Positions 1 through 13,956 of a stretch of 64,000 bases of DNA are shown in pieces; the first letter of the stretch is position 1; the number at the start of each line of letters is the position of its first letter. The stretch is from Erythrobasidium yunnanense (taxonomy: Eukaryota > Basidiomycota > Cystobasidiomycetes > Erythrobasidiales > Erythrobasidiaceae). The stretch spans positions 1,592,471 through 1,656,470 of the forward strand of contig BCJC01000005.1 in assembly GCA_001600175.1 (NCBI GenBank), read 5' to 3'. The translations under genes and the position numbers were made by a program. The notes under the pieces are model-generated. The model did no database searches and had not been told where the DNA came from. It saw only the letters and a list, made by a program, of their open reading frames with translations.

Positions 1-859
1 CCCGAAAGGTCAGAAGACACTGGTCTTCTCGCAATTCACCAAGTTCCTAGACGCTATAGCACCTCATCTACGTCTAGCTGGCATACCCTTCGTCCGCTTT
101 GATGGCAGTATGTCCGCCAAGAAACGAGCAGAGATCATCGAGCAGTTCCAGCAACCTATTGAAGCCGACGAGGATGGGTCAGAGACTGAAGAGTCGGAAG
201 ATGAGGAAGCGCCTTCTTCGAGAAGAAAAGGCAAAGGCAAAGCGAAGCCGAAGACGCGATCTAGAAGGAGTGCTGCAGATAATCCTGCAGTCATGCTCAT
301 CAGCTTGAAGAGCGGAAGCGTCGGCATCAATCTGACAGCGGCGCAGGTAAGGATTCTATAGCCGACGTAGTGGACGAAGCTGACACTTGGTGTGGTAGAA
401 TGTCTTCCTAATGGATCCGTTCTGGCAGAGTGCAATCGAAGCTCAAGCTATCGATCGCGTCAACAGGATTGTGTGTTGTATTTCTGCTTGCTGGTATGGC
501 TAGGGAAACTGACGAGAGCGTGCAGGGCCAAAAAGCAAGCGAAGTTCGTGTGTTCCAGGTGAGTAGACTGAGGTAGACGATGTGATCTGTGCTAAGCATT
601 GCGTAGGTTGTTGCCAAAGATACTATCGAAGACAAGGTATTGGAGATACAAGCTCGCAAGGAGGATCTGATCCAGCAGGCTTTCTCTGGGACAAAGAGAA
701 AGGAGACGGTATGTCGAATGCCTTTCTTTAGGGTAGGTCGCTGACGATAGTTCTCAGGCTCGCGAGAAGAAGGAAGCGCGTTTTAATGAGATGCGCGAGC
801 TATTCGGAGTGGGCACCAACAACGCAGGGCCCTCTCGACTGGTGCAGTCTACTCTTTAG
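1..859 (+). CDS. SNF2-family helicase, Rad5/HLTF-like (3' part only)
   Basis: This is the C-terminal half of a Swi2/Snf2 DNA translocase; its 5' end lies outside the window. The reading frame opens at base 2 with the helicase C-terminal domain (KGQKTLVFSQFTKFLD, then FDGSM). A charged Glu/Lys insertion follows. Motif V (SLKSGSVGINLTAAQ) and motif VI (QAIDRVNRIGQ) come next; the arginine finger region is split by an intron at 471-525. Other introns are at 347-398, 559-606 and 709-757, all GT-AG. The protein ends with a tail rich in Lys and Glu (EKKEARFNEMRELFGV) and a TAG at 857-859. The motif VI wording and short tail resemble the Rad5/Rad16/HLTF group, which remodels chromatin or acts in post-replication repair. 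No RING finger is visible because the upstream part is missing, so the subfamily is inferred. Confidence 0.85.
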
Positions 860-1276
860 AGCGACTCTAAGTCTCGGCTGTTGTTGAGAAGTAAATCAGA
901 TGCTTTATGCCTGCCAAAACAAAGGTCTCGCGCCTTGCTCTTCGTCCTAAACATCGAACATCAACGACGCTACATACGACAGCCAATTGCCATGCTATAT
1001 GACCAACAAAGTGCTACTATCATGCGACCCTGCCTGTTCACGCTGCTACTATCCTCTGCTCAAACAACCTCGCCCGGACCGCTCTGTTGACCGTCCAAAG
1101 AGATGCGTCGCGTGCAAGCAGCGGGCAGTCGCCCGAAGTGACGAGCAGTAAACAACAAACAACGATCATGCAGGGAGCAGCGACCGACGATGAGCGAGAA
1201 GCTGGCCAGCCTGATGAACAACTGACTGCAACGAACGAGCTGACGATTTTACGACATTCTGAATGAAACAATAACG

Positions 1277-4200
1277 ATGTACACAAAGCAGCAACGAGCT
1301 GCAGCACCCACGACGACGACGACAACGACATTGACGAGCAACAGCGGGATCAGCAGAAAGCCCTCGTTCGGATTCCTGAGCAGTCTGACTTCGACGACGA
1401 AAGCTGCAAGCAACGTCACTTCTCCTCATGGCTTTGTCAAAGCTGCTCCTCCTGCTGCGTCTGAGAACTCTGCAGCGAGGTCTGTCTCGGGAGGCATAAC
1501 ATCTACTCGACGACTGGAAAACGACACGAACGAGCAGACAAGACGGCTAGGACACAGACTCTCAAACCCTACGGTATATACGACGACTCTCAATAATGCA
1601 GATACCCCAACTTCTCATAAAGATTATACCCAAATCTGGCCACTGGCTCCGACCTCTGCTGGTCATGCAAAAGTTGCAGCAACAGGGAGCATCGGCAAGA
1701 GTTCGCTTCTATCACGCAGTAAGTCTGCTATCTTCAAGCCGAGTAGCCATACGCAAGCTAGCAGAAGCGAGACGCCCACTCCCAACGGGATACCTCGTCT
1801 AGGCAGGAAAAAGACAAACTCGATAGGCGATCAGGACACGTACTGCGTGCTATCGGAGGATGGAATGGAGGTGTTGGCAAAGACGACGGAAACCGTCGAT
1901 GGCGAGACTGAAAATGGCGAAGTACCGAAAAGCGAGAAGAAGGTCAAGAAGTCACCGTCTTTGGCGAATCTGCTCAAGACTCCGTCAAGGATGACTCTGT
2001 GCAAGGTACCATCGAAGATGAAGATCTTTGCCGATACTCCATCAACTTCTGCTACCGTCCGGACGCGGAAGTCTTCAGAATACATTGGCGCAAGAGATGC
2101 TCCCCTTCCTCCTCTCCCCATCCCTTCTCAACAGCCTCCTCTTCCGAGTATCGGGCAGCACACAATCTCGAGTATAGCTCAGACGATCGCTACTCCCGCA
2201 TCTTCCAAATCGAACAAGTCAACAAAGAGTCTTTTTCGCACCGCTCTTCGCGACAAAACAAAGCGGACAGTCAACAGACCCAACGCTCCCATCCTTCCTG
2301 GGACCGTAGCAGCACAAGTTGAGAAGATAGAATGCTTGAGGGCTTCGCACAACAGCGGAAGTACCCAGATGGATGCCGACTTGAGCGTCTCGTCCAGACC
2401 TGCAAAGCACAATTGGCTCAATAGGATCACGAAAGGGATGACCAGTGGGAAGAGTAATAGATACAAGAAGCTTGAGCTTTCTACTTTCGATTCTCCTGGG
2501 TTGGGCTTCCAAGTGCAGGAAGAGCTGACGAGGAGGAATGAGATCGGTAAGCGCACGTCTCTCTCGATGCACGTCAAATGCTGACTATCATCTATCGCAG
2601 TCATTCAGCCAGCCGAAGAGACTTCGCAACCAGCTAGTCCGATCACTCCGACTCCTCACCAGCCAGAGCGTCTCAGCGTAGCCGTTCGCTTCTCTTCCGT
2701 TCTTCATACACCCCTTACACCCGTACGAGGGGATGCTTTCACCTTCCCTGTGCAGGCTATCGTAGCTTCTTCCCCTTATTCGGGAGATCTGCATCTAGGT
2801 ACATCGCCTGCGCACGCTAAAGGAGCGAGTCTGGCTCTCGCGCAGAGTACAAATAGTAGGAATTCGTTCATTGCCGAGATTGGTCTGGAGCTTGGTGAGG
2901 AGAGAGAAAGACCGAAGAGCGAGCCTGGTAAGCATTTTCGTACCAGCTAGTGCGCTTGAACTGACGTAATATCTTCGCAGTACCTCTGAAAGGAGTCGCT
3001 GGAGCTACTATCGAGCTTCAAAGTCTGTGAGCGGCTCTGTCTAAGCTTTCCGTCCGGCCTGCATTGGCTAATGACGCTTTCCTTTTAGCTTGGAAAACTT
3101 CGAGGACACTTTCTGCTACGAGCATACCTCCTCCCATGCTTCTCTCGCCTCAACCTTCCAGACATCGCAGAAACCGTCGGAACAGCCTATCTCGGAGGAA
3201 GAGTCGGAGGGTAGCGATATGCCTGATGACTTACAGGATTTGATAGACGGTGTTCTTTTGACGCCTAACGACGACTATACAAGCGCTCCTTCGGAAGTCT
3301 CGTCTTTTGAAGGCAATGCTTCTACTGCTCACGAAGCTATTGCACTCGCTGGTCCCTATCCGCCTATGCCCGAGCTCCGTCCGTCGATCGATCACACAGA
3401 AAGACCCTCTATCGATACCGAGCGTCCCTCAATTGATAGCACAGAACGACCTTCGTTCGAATCGGCAAGACCGTCTTCAGAGCTGGACAGCGCGAGAACT
3501 TCCTTCGACTACGGAGACAGAGCTGAGGGCTACTTCGGTGCACCTCATAAGTCTTACTTCTATAATCAGTACAGTCACAAGCGGAATGTCTCCTCTCAAG
3601 GCGGGCAGAGCAATCGAAGCAGCTTACGAGACTATATGACAATGGAGCGGCCGACCGTGAGTGCAGACATAACCTCAACGCTAGGCTTGCATACACTAAC
3701 TTATTTGCAGGTCGGCGACCGTATGCTGGACGAAATTGACGAGGATGTGCCTCTCGCTTCCTGTGCAAATGCTCGAGACTCCTTCCAATCTTATGCTTCT
3801 CCTCGCAACTCTCACTTACGGGTCGTCAATCGGACTGCGCACTCGAGCACAGCAGAATCTTCCGAAAGCGATGTCATGAGCTACTTTGGCTCGCCGACGC
3901 CTGCAAATGGCATACGAAGAGTCATGACTCGTCATTCTATCGAATGCGATGTCGGCGATTCCACTCGCCCAAGCTTCGACTCCGACATCAGCAGACCATC
4001 TTTCGATTCCATTCGTCCTATTCCTCCTTCTATTCGGCCAGACTCGTATGAACAACACTCCGCACAACAGAAGCAGAATGCTCTCCATACGCAGAAGCAG
4101 AGCACGGCGTCATCTATGTTCTCGATGTCTTCGGTGAACAGCTCGCCGTGCCCTCGTCCGCCTAGGCGCAAGCTTCTCATGCTTACTGGCAACAAGCTAC

Positions 4201-6045
4201 CAAGAGCACCTTTGAAGCAACCTATCTTCCAGGCGAATGCATCTGGACCTTCTCCCGAAGCTGGCAGAGTTCGCAAGCTAAAAGATAGCTGGGAAGCCAA
4301 GATCTCGCCTAACAAAGATGGCAGCCCTCTATGTATGCATATCGAGCAGTCTATACCAGCAGTGTCTTGAGACTGACACTTCTATCTAGCTTCTGGCTCA
4401 TCTCCTCGATACGTCCGCCCATTGCCGCTTACTTTGGGCAAAGTCGAAGTGCCGCGACCGCAACTGCTTTCCAATCTTACTCTTCATGGAGCTTATGGTA
4501 CGCAATACTACTGACCAGATAGCGTAGCACTGCTGACCATTATCTTGTACTAGTTCCACCCGATACACCTCCTCCATCTTCGCCTTCAGCATCCGAGCAG
4601 AGCTATGGATCAGGACAGCGCTCTTCTATGGACAGCGACAGGTCTATCGGCCGCTTCAGACAAGCCTGGGGTAGGAAGAAAGGACATCGAAGACAGACGT
4701 CAGCCCTTTCGCGCTGCTCGATCCTAGCGGAACCGATCGATGAAGAACCGACTACAACCTATTTCGACAAAGTCGCCGAGGCTCAAGAGAGTACTATACA
4801 CGCTGCACAGCCTCTGATTGAAGATCAGAGACTCAAGTCATTCTCGCCTCTTGTTATCCGGAAGCGAAGTAATGCTAGCCTATCACTCGGCCTGGAAGCC
4901 TTCCAGACCAGCAAGCAACCGGTCAGAGAGTCTGGGCCAGTTATCGAGATCATCGAAGATGACCGGGATTGGCTAGAAATCGAGCAAGGTCAAAAGATTA
5001 GATGGGCACACTTTTGCCAAGATGCGGTCGCAGAGTTACAAAAGAGGTATAAAGCATTACATGCAAGTGTAACAATGACACTGATGATTGTACTTCAGCC
5101 GCGCCTCCTACCCTGACACCGATGAATCGCTCGACATTCTCGATTGTAAGCGAATAGCATCTCCCCTAAGATTCGTGCTGAGAATACAGTAGCACCGAAC
5201 TCGAGTATATCATCTATTCTTTCCACTCCTGGCACTCCTGTTTTGTCGCCGGAGCATCAATCCGAAGTCACCAAGTTCCTCCTCAATTCGCAACGACGCT
5301 ATCGATCCGAATACGACACCGACACCTCCTTCAGAGGATCGCCAGATGTGCCTGCAACACCCGAACTATCGCCAGACAACTCAGTCGAGCTTTCACTACG
5401 CCGTCGAGCTTCCGACATCAGCCCACCATCGCCTTCGCCAACGACAGAGTCGCGCCCAGTGCTCTCGTATCAACCGAAGTCGCTAGTCCTGGTTCAAAAG
5501 CATCTATCCCAACAGAACATCTTGGCGCCCGTGCTTGCACCAGTCGCCGTCACTAAATCGACGAAAGGCTTCAAGCCGCGCAACACCAAAGCCGTGTCTC
5601 CAGTAAAGGTCAAGCCTCTATCGCCAATCAAGAAGATCAAGGCCGTCGCGAACAAGCGCACAATGTCCGTCTATGTGGAGGAGAACACTCGCATGCGACA
5701 AGCTACAAACAGCTTCCTGGCCGGTCGCACGCTCAGTACGCGTCGTAGAGATGCATTTGCCGCTGCTAGGAGAAAGCTGGAAGGTATTGGCGGCCCAGAG
5801 GAGCAAACAGACAGAAGTAGCGGGACGAGCAGTAACGACGAGAGCGGTGAAACTGCAGTACTGGAGGCTGGAGGAGCCTTGGAATCAGTTGAGTATGTCA
5901 TAACATGTCCTCGCTGGCCGCTGCGAACCTGTCGCTGACCCTTGTCATCGACAGCTCTTCACGAATCTCTATATCACGACCACGACCCGCTAGGCCGGGC
6001 GCCGTACGAAAAGCGCAGAGCGCTAGTGTCAGAATGATGAGGTAG
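1277..6045 (+). CDS. Large Ser/Pro-rich disordered protein with RPS(I/F) repeats
   Basis: I do not recognise this protein. Ten exons (1277-2546, 2601-2927, 2981-3026, 3089-3656, 3711-4332, 4390-4497, 4554-5046, 5099-5145, 5190-5892, 5955-6045) join in frame into about 1424 residues. Composition is low-complexity Ser, Thr and Pro throughout, with a poly-Thr run near the N-terminus encoded by ACG repeats. A cluster of RPSID/RPSFE units lies at 3379-3490, with further RPSFD units at 3965-4020. One short, better-ordered stretch near 4930-5060 (acidic, then a WAHFCQDAVAELQ-type helix) may be a docking segment. There is no signal peptide or membrane segment. The protein may be a cytoskeletal or signalling scaffold, but that is a guess. 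The last exon is weakly supported; an alternative stop lies at about 5938 if the final intron is retained. Confidence 0.7.
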
Positions 6046-8058
<2,013 letters not shown>

Positions 8059-8825
8059 ATAGCCACCTTCTAGCCTTTCCCGCACTCCTTTCGCCTTTCT
8101 AGCCAGTCTTGTTGTCTCTTACTAGTTCCTTGTCCTTGCAAAGCTTTCTCATCGTCTATTTACGTCTTCTTGCAGTTTGTTTTGATTTGCGAACGTTGCC
8201 CATAAAATAGTCGCGTGACCAGACTCGGGCAAGGCATTTTCAAGCCTACCTGGGGAAGGCATTGCATTGGAACAGAACGAGAGTAGCTTCAGCATACAAA
8301 GTACCGTTCTGCGCTTGTCCGAAGAGCTTGCGAACCTGTTTGTCGAAATGCGAACGGCGGTTGCTTTTCTTCCTCAAAGGGGTGATATTTACCGACAATC
8401 TGCAAGCTCGATGCACGATACTACACAACGCCCCTGCCTGGCATTCGTAGTGCCTTGTCCTGGCCTGAGCTCTGCCCCTCCAGCCTCGCTCGTGCCCAGC
8501 TGCCTATTCCGGCGAAAATGCAAGAAAACAAGGCAGTCGAGCTTCCTGAGTAGAGTTAGCAGTCAAGTCAGATGATGGACCTCAAGCAAGCCTCGTTTCC
8601 ACTGCTCTCTTCTCTGCTCCCATCTTTCCAGCCCTCTTTCGCGGCTTCATTTACCGACTGGTTGCGATCCCAATAATCTGAACATCCCAAGGGGAACATC
8701 GACGTTCTCGACGCCTGTTTCTCTATTCAATACCACACAACTATAGCGAGAGAGACTTGTGGAGTGCGTTGGGCAGTCTGTCTTCCTGGAATCACGGCTA
8801 ATGCACAATCAGCAGGAGACAGTAC
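8059..8825. other. Gap downstream of H3
   Basis: No supported gene in 767 bp. It should hold the H3 3' region and the leader of the next gene. An open frame at about 8267-8575 has a helical, protein-like stretch (STVLRLSEELANLFVEMRTA) but no ATG and no clear exons. A possible leader intron ends at the CAG near 8813-8815. Confidence 0.45.
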
Positions 8826-11081
8826 ATGCCCGCAATGGAGTCGCTCGAGGCTGAGCTAGCCATCAAGACCAATCTGGTTGAAGCGCTCAACGCAGAAAAT
8901 GAACAGCTGCGATCACTCCTTCAACGGCACGCCGATGCAGCAGATGCACGTCTTTCAGGAGATCTACCACCCGGCGACATGCGACGCGAATCCAACGTCC
9001 ACGAGCTTCAGAGCGTAATTACACACATGCGAAGCCAGCTCTACGAGAATGCATCGGACCGCGATTCGGATTCAGCGACTATCGACAAGCTACAGCAGGA
9101 GAATGCTCTGCTTCGTGCTATTCAGGCGGAAGCAAGTGACGAGATGGCTGCTATGAATTCAAAGGTGTCGATCTTGGAAGAGCAGCTCAAGTCGACTACG
9201 GAGAAGTACGAAGAGGAGAGATTGACAGTCGCGACTCTGCGAAATGGAATGGAGGAGAGCAAACGGGCGATCTCCATCATGAAGGATCAGCTAGACCGAA
9301 GGAACTCAGTCACTCATGCACCAGCTGGCTTGGAGGTCGTCAGAAGAGGCTCTATCGATAACAACCTCCGCAAAGTCTCGGTCGCGGGGTCGAATGTATC
9401 AGATGCGAGACGAGGCTCCCTCAACTACCTTACTGGACTAGGACTTACGAATAAGCGCCTCAACCACTTCGATCCATCTCGGGCTGCGACGAGTGCAGAA
9501 GAAGCCTCTTTCAACCCGCGTGCAAGCTTGCCCGTCTCTGCGGCTGCCAACAGGTCTGATGCAGCGGTTGAAGATGCTTCAGATTCTCCTTCCAGCATTC
9601 GCCGACGTGCATCCCTGCCGATCGGCAACAACCTCATGTTTACTGCCAATAATCCACTTTCGACTGCCCAACGAGCTATCTCTACTACGGAAGGTGGAAC
9701 CGCATCTCCTCGTTTCGCTTCGACGTCTAGGCGTTCATCTCTTACTGCTCGTCGGGGCTCTCTGGATCCCAGCAACTCTGTCCAGAGACGCAACTCGAAT
9801 CTGGCTCATACGCTCAGCCGCCTCTGTCCGGGCGAAGGCGAGGTCGACGAGGACCAGGATCTTCCTCTCGCTAGGCGTGGCTCCGGCAAGATACAGGAAG
9901 AGGAGGACGATGGTAATCTCACCCAATTGCCGACGCCTAAGCGAAGAGGGTCCATCAACATCCAAGACTCCCGTCGAAGAAGCTCAGTACATTTAGGTGG
10001 CGGCCTTTCTCGAAGAGGTAGTGAGAAGCTTCCTAGTCTACTTGAAGGTACAGCTGGCCATATCGGAGACGGTCTACCCTCGCTTCCATCTACAGTATTT
10101 GAAGAGGACACGGACAACCAGTCCGTCATGAGCTCTGTTCTCAGCAGAGCTACCTCGTTCCCGCCTAACGAACGGAATGGAGTCATTCAAGCTTTGTCAG
10201 CTGAAGCTGCGATGGAGATCTCAAATTTGAAGGAGGCACTCGCCGAACTGAAGATGCAGCTCTTCGAAGCTGAAGAATCTCGAGAAGCCTCAGAAGCTGT
10301 TGCGAGAGCTCTAAGGGAGTTCATAGCAAGTTCAGCCTCGAATGAACCCGAACAAATCAAGCTTCCGCCGCTCCCTACGGAATCTACAGCGTCGCACGAC
10401 GCACAAGCTGAGCAAGAAGCTGAGGACAAGAAGAAGGGACAGCAGCAAGAGAAGCGATCAAGCCGATGGGGAATGCCTAAGCTTCTACCCTCTTTGAGCT
10501 ATTCCTCGATTAGAAGGGACGCATCGAGCAGTATCGTCAACCACTTACCTGCTATCGTCAGCAAGGCTCCTAGTCCACCCATCCCACAGCAACAGCTACC
10601 TGCACCTCCTGCAGCTGTCCGCTTGTCGAATTCGAGCACAAAGGATGGCAGTCAGACTTTGCTGCTTCCAGAATGGAGGAAGACTGCTACTCTTCGCTCA
10701 TCGGTAGCATCAGGCATGAGCGACAGCACCAGTTCCGTTGCGCCTTCTCCGATCTTGTCATCTGGAGTACCTGGCTTCACATCTTCGTTCAGCGGTTTCT
10801 CGTTCGCTGCTTATCAAGCTAGGACAACGGAAGAGGTGGATGAGCCAGCTTCCCCGATGGGCAGTCGAGACTCTCCTACGTTCGAAGCGAGCAACCCGAT
10901 GGAAGCATACTCTAGCGAGTCGGAAGCTGAGAGCATGCCTGCTACGCCTTCGGATACAACGTTCGGCGATCGCATCGAATCAAATGGTGCAGCTTTCGAG
11001 GCGGAACAGAAGAAAGGTCATTCGAGAAACACATCGGACATGACTATGACGCCAAGAGCTGGCTATCTTCAGACGTTTTGA
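8826..11081 (+). CDS. Coiled-coil protein with about ten RRxS phosphosite motifs
   Basis: A single 751-residue exon that I cannot assign to a family. Residues 1-150 form a long heptad coiled coil (LEAELAIKTNLVEALNAENE and onward). Residues 165-400 are disordered and carry a remarkable series of basic-directed Ser sites: RRGSID, RRGSLN, RRASLP, RRSSLT, RRGSLD, RRNSNL, RRGSGK, RRGSIN, RRSSVH, RRGSEK. A second coiled coil spans about 455-505 (MEISNLKEALAELKMQL). The C-terminal third is Ser/Pro-rich and acidic. RRxS is the consensus for protein kinase A and related basophilic kinases, so regulation by cAMP signalling is an inference from motif density. The start at 8826 is followed by an in-frame second Met at codon 4. 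Confidence 0.8.
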   Translation: MPAMESLEAELAIKTNLVEALNAENEQLRSLLQRHADAADARLSGDLPPGDMRRESNVHELQSVITHMRSQLYENASDRDSDSATIDKLQQENALLRAIQAEASDEMAAMNSKVSILEEQLKSTTEKYEEERLTVATLRNGMEESKRAISIMKDQLDRRNSVTHAPAGLEVVRRGSIDNNLRKVSVAGSNVSDARRGSLNYLTGLGLTNKRLNHFDPSRAATSAEEASFNPRASLPVSAAANRSDAAVEDASDSPSSIRRRASLPIGNNLMFTANNPLSTAQRAISTTEGGTASPRFASTSRRSSLTARRGSLDPSNSVQRRNSNLAHTLSRLCPGEGEVDEDQDLPLARRGSGKIQEEEDDGNLTQLPTPKRRGSINIQDSRRRSSVHLGGGLSRRGSEKLPSLLEGTAGHIGDGLPSLPSTVFEEDTDNQSVMSSVLSRATSFPPNERNGVIQALSAEAAMEISNLKEALAELKMQLFEAEESREASEAVARALREFIASSASNEPEQIKLPPLPTESTASHDAQAEQEAEDKKKGQQQEKRSSRWGMPKLLPSLSYSSIRRDASSSIVNHLPAIVSKAPSPPIPQQQLPAPPAAVRLSNSSTKDGSQTLLLPEWRKTATLRSSVASGMSDSTSSVAPSPILSSGVPGFTSSFSGFSFAAYQARTTEEVDEPASPMGSRDSPTFEASNPMEAYSSESEAESMPATPSDTTFGDRIESNGAAFEAEQKKGHSRNTSDMTMTPRAGYLQTF

Positions 11082-11260
11082 AGCCAGACCAGGTTTTTTC
11101 AGGAGGCCGCATGATATTGAGGCGCGAGGAGGCCGAGGGATAGCTTAGTATTTTGTGTATCGGATCGGAACAGCATTTAGCATCGGGCACTATTGCAAAC
11201 TGTATGATAGCGATTCTATGCTACATTACATTTTCTTGCTAAAAGAGTAATCTTCTATTC

Positions 11261-13171
11261 TCATGCGGCACGAGGAGCGATAGCTTTGGCTAGTCGACTT
11301 CTAAGTGCACCAGCTAGCGATCCTCCAATCTGCCTGGCTCCTTCAGCGTATTCCGCAGCAGTAGCAACACCTTCCCAGAAGTTCTTTCGACTGCCGAATG
11401 CTTTGCCCTCTCCAGCTCCTGCAGTACCCATCATAGCTCCCTTGATGGACGGCAGTTCATTGAGGATCTCAACGCCGGTCGAGCGTGCCCAAACGATGGG
11501 CTTCGTCTCCATCGCATATAGTTTGTGCAGCTTATCGATGAATGACATAATGTTGTGATTCGTCAGGTATCGCTTGCGGGGATACGGGTTGAGAGCCAGC
11601 TTCGAGCCGATATCTGCACCCTCTAGAATGGCTTCATCGATCGTCTCGGCCAGAGCTTGCGCGTCTCCTAGACCCATGTTCAAGCCTTGTCCAGCCATGG
11701 GATGTACTGTATGTGCTGCATCGCCTATAAGGACCGTTCTTTTAGGCAAGCCGCCACGCGAAGGTTCGCCTAGATAGCTTTCTGCGTGGCTCATCTTGAG
11801 CGGGAAGCTAGCACACGTGTTCATATGCACATCCACGACGAGAGGAGGTACATCTGCTGTCTCTCGAGGTACGAGGTGTGGTGGCAGATTCTCTGGTGAA
11901 GAGCGCCAGGCGATATCTTCGAGGAGCGTGGAGGGCGAATGCTGAAGCTGGTGATAGAGGAAAGAGAGTGATGGCCAGGGCAGTCGGAATGATGCATTGA
12001 TGATAGCTATGAGAGTCTCTTTAGGCAAGGTCTTCAAAGCAGCTGCGATCTCTGGCTTTGTCGACCATGCGAGAGATGCATAGTTGTCCGAGATCTGCAA
12101 AGTAAGCGCGTGAGTCTCGTCAAAATGGAACACACCTAGTTGTAGGCTTACTGGAAGGAAGCCTAGCGGTCCAACAGGCAGGAATCGCTGCCAGGCTGTG
12201 GTGTTCGGTTCGAAAGCAGAAGTTGCAATCTCGAGTGTGCCGACAAGACAGTGCGCATCGTACGCCCACCCAGTAGTCTGTATACCGGAGTAGTTCTTGA
12301 CAGGCGAGTTGAAGCCATCAGCTCCTACGAGAAGTCTTGCTCTGATCTTCCGCCCATTCTCTAGGTGTACGATAGGCCACCCCCCTTGCTCCTTCGCATC
12401 GCCCTCCACAATCTCCTTGACCCGTGTCTTGTCTATGGTCTCGACCTGATTCAGGGCTGAAAGGTTGTTCAGGAGCACCTTCTGCAAGTGCATATTTTCC
12501 ACAAACTTGGCCATCTCTGGCTGGTCGGGCGCATCGGGATGCACGTCCCAGGCTGAAAACTCAATGCGTGACCCAGTCAAGCCGTCCCAGACTGACATGT
12601 CTTCACACGGCCGCGTGCGACTGTGGTCTAACCGTTGCCATCCTCCACTTTCTGCGGGATATTAAAGTCAGCAACTCTGCGTGCCGGTAACCAGTAATAG
12701 TCACTACAGACTCACTGCTCAAGAAGGCTTGACTGCTTTCGGTAATACTGCTTATTCGATTCGACCATTTGTCAGGCGGGAGATTCCAGCTTGCGACTTT
12801 GTCGAGATCGGATGCTTCCAGTAATGAGATCTTGTACTTTGCTGCTTTCACAGCCTTACTTGCAGCTGTGCGAACGAGAACACAGGCAGGCGTCAGATCT
12901 CAAGGATCGGAGGTCGGACAAGATGGAGGCAAGCTGGCATACATAGTGCGTTCGCCAACGCAAGGCCTACGAGTCCACCTCCTACAATAACGATATCGTG
13001 CTCTTCAATGTCTTGGTTCTGCGCAGCAGTTGTTGACTGGAATCTTCGAGATACGGGGATCTTGCATGAGCAGGGACAGCATCCAGCGAGGGAATACGAG
13101 GGTTGAGCATATCGTCTGCTTGATCTTGTAGCGACCGAAACAGCACGGCTAGTTGAAGCTCGCAAAGACAT
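11261..13171 (-). CDS. COQ6: Ubiquinone biosynthesis monooxygenase COQ6
   Basis: FAD-dependent monooxygenase that hydroxylates the coenzyme Q ring precursor in the mitochondrial matrix, as part of the CoQ synthome. Four exons (12943-13171, 12716-12865, 12152-12651, 11261-12094) give about 570 residues. The N-terminus (MSLRASTSRAVSVATRSSRR) is a typical mitochondrial presequence. It is followed by the dinucleotide-binding motif DIVIVGGGLVGLALANAL, the LVGADGFNSPV region and the second FAD motif GDAAHTVHPMAGQGLNMGLG. The third intron (12095-12151) is open in frame; removing it restores the family sequence GFLPISDNYASLAWS. An upstream in-frame Met at 13216 is less likely because the presequence starts cleanly at 13171. 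It is divergent from ERV1, another mitochondrial gene, with 73 bp between the start codons. Confidence 0.92.
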
Positions 13172-13244
13172 TGTCACAACGATTTGGACCAGAAAGAACC
13201 GATAGCTCTTTTGCAAACGCCAATCCTTGACAGTCTAGCTTTCA
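13172..13244. promoter_or_regulatory. Bidirectional COQ6/ERV1 promoter
   Basis: Only 73 bp separate the two start codons, so both leaders and the core promoter must lie here or overlap the coding regions. No named element was recognised. Confidence 0.6.
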
Positions 13245-13888
13245 ATGAGCACTCAAGATGAGAACGTACGACCTGCTGAGGCGAGCAGCAGCAAGCTCCC
13301 TGCTGGCAACCGAATTGGCCCAAACGGCGTAATTCTAGGTCCTGATGGAAAGCCGTGCAAGGTGAAATCACAATACGACTGTTCGCTATCGAGCTGACAT
13401 TACATATGCAGGCTTGTAACAGCTTGAAAGCTTTTGGTGCCGTCATGGGAGGCAGCAAGACATCCTCCAGCAAGGCCAAGAATACAGCTGGAGCTGCATT
13501 GCTCGGATCAGCAGTATCTGGTTCGCCGGCGCCCGATACATACAAGGACTGTCCTGCAGACGTGGAACAGCTCGGAAGACATACTTGGACTTTCCTACAT
13601 TCAACCGCTGCATACTACCCAGAAAAGCCATCCGAAGCACACAAGAAGAACGCGATGGGCTTGTTCGGCGCTTTGCCATCTCTATATCCCTGTCGACACT
13701 GTGCGGATGAGCTGGAGAAGGAGATGAAGGTTATTGGCCCGCCAGACGTTAGCGGCAGGCTCCAGCTTAGTAATTGGCTGTGTAGGATACACAATGAGGT
13801 GAATTCGAGGGTAGGAAAGCGGGAGTTTGACTGCACGAAGGTGTTACAGCGATGGAAGGAAGGATGGGAAGATGGTCATTGCGATTGA
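13245..13888 (+). CDS. ERV1: FAD-linked sulfhydryl oxidase Erv1/ALR
   Basis: Oxidises Mia40 in the mitochondrial intermembrane space disulfide relay and passes electrons to cytochrome c. Two exons (13245-13361, 13412-13888) give 197 residues. The N-terminal shuttle Cys pair lies at the exon junction (KPCKACNSLKAF). The Erv/ALR fold follows: LGRHTWTFLHSTAAYYPEKP, the active-site CxxC in YPCRHCADE, the FAD-binding WLCRIHNEVN and the structural C-terminal Cys pair in DCTKVLQRWKEGWEDGHCD. These match mitochondrial ALR/Erv1 better than the secretory paralogue Erv2, since there is no signal peptide. Residues 50-75 form a Ser/Ala-rich spacer. Confidence 0.94.
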
Positions 13889-13956
13889 GTTCGGGTGATC
13901 AGATTGCGACTTGTTGTTGTCTATTGTGTTCTGCTTATGCACCACTCTACCCATCT

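Noticed and set aside
1303-1335. ACG repeat as a regulatory microsatellite
   Set aside because: It encodes the poly-Thr run of the predicted protein and needs no other explanation.
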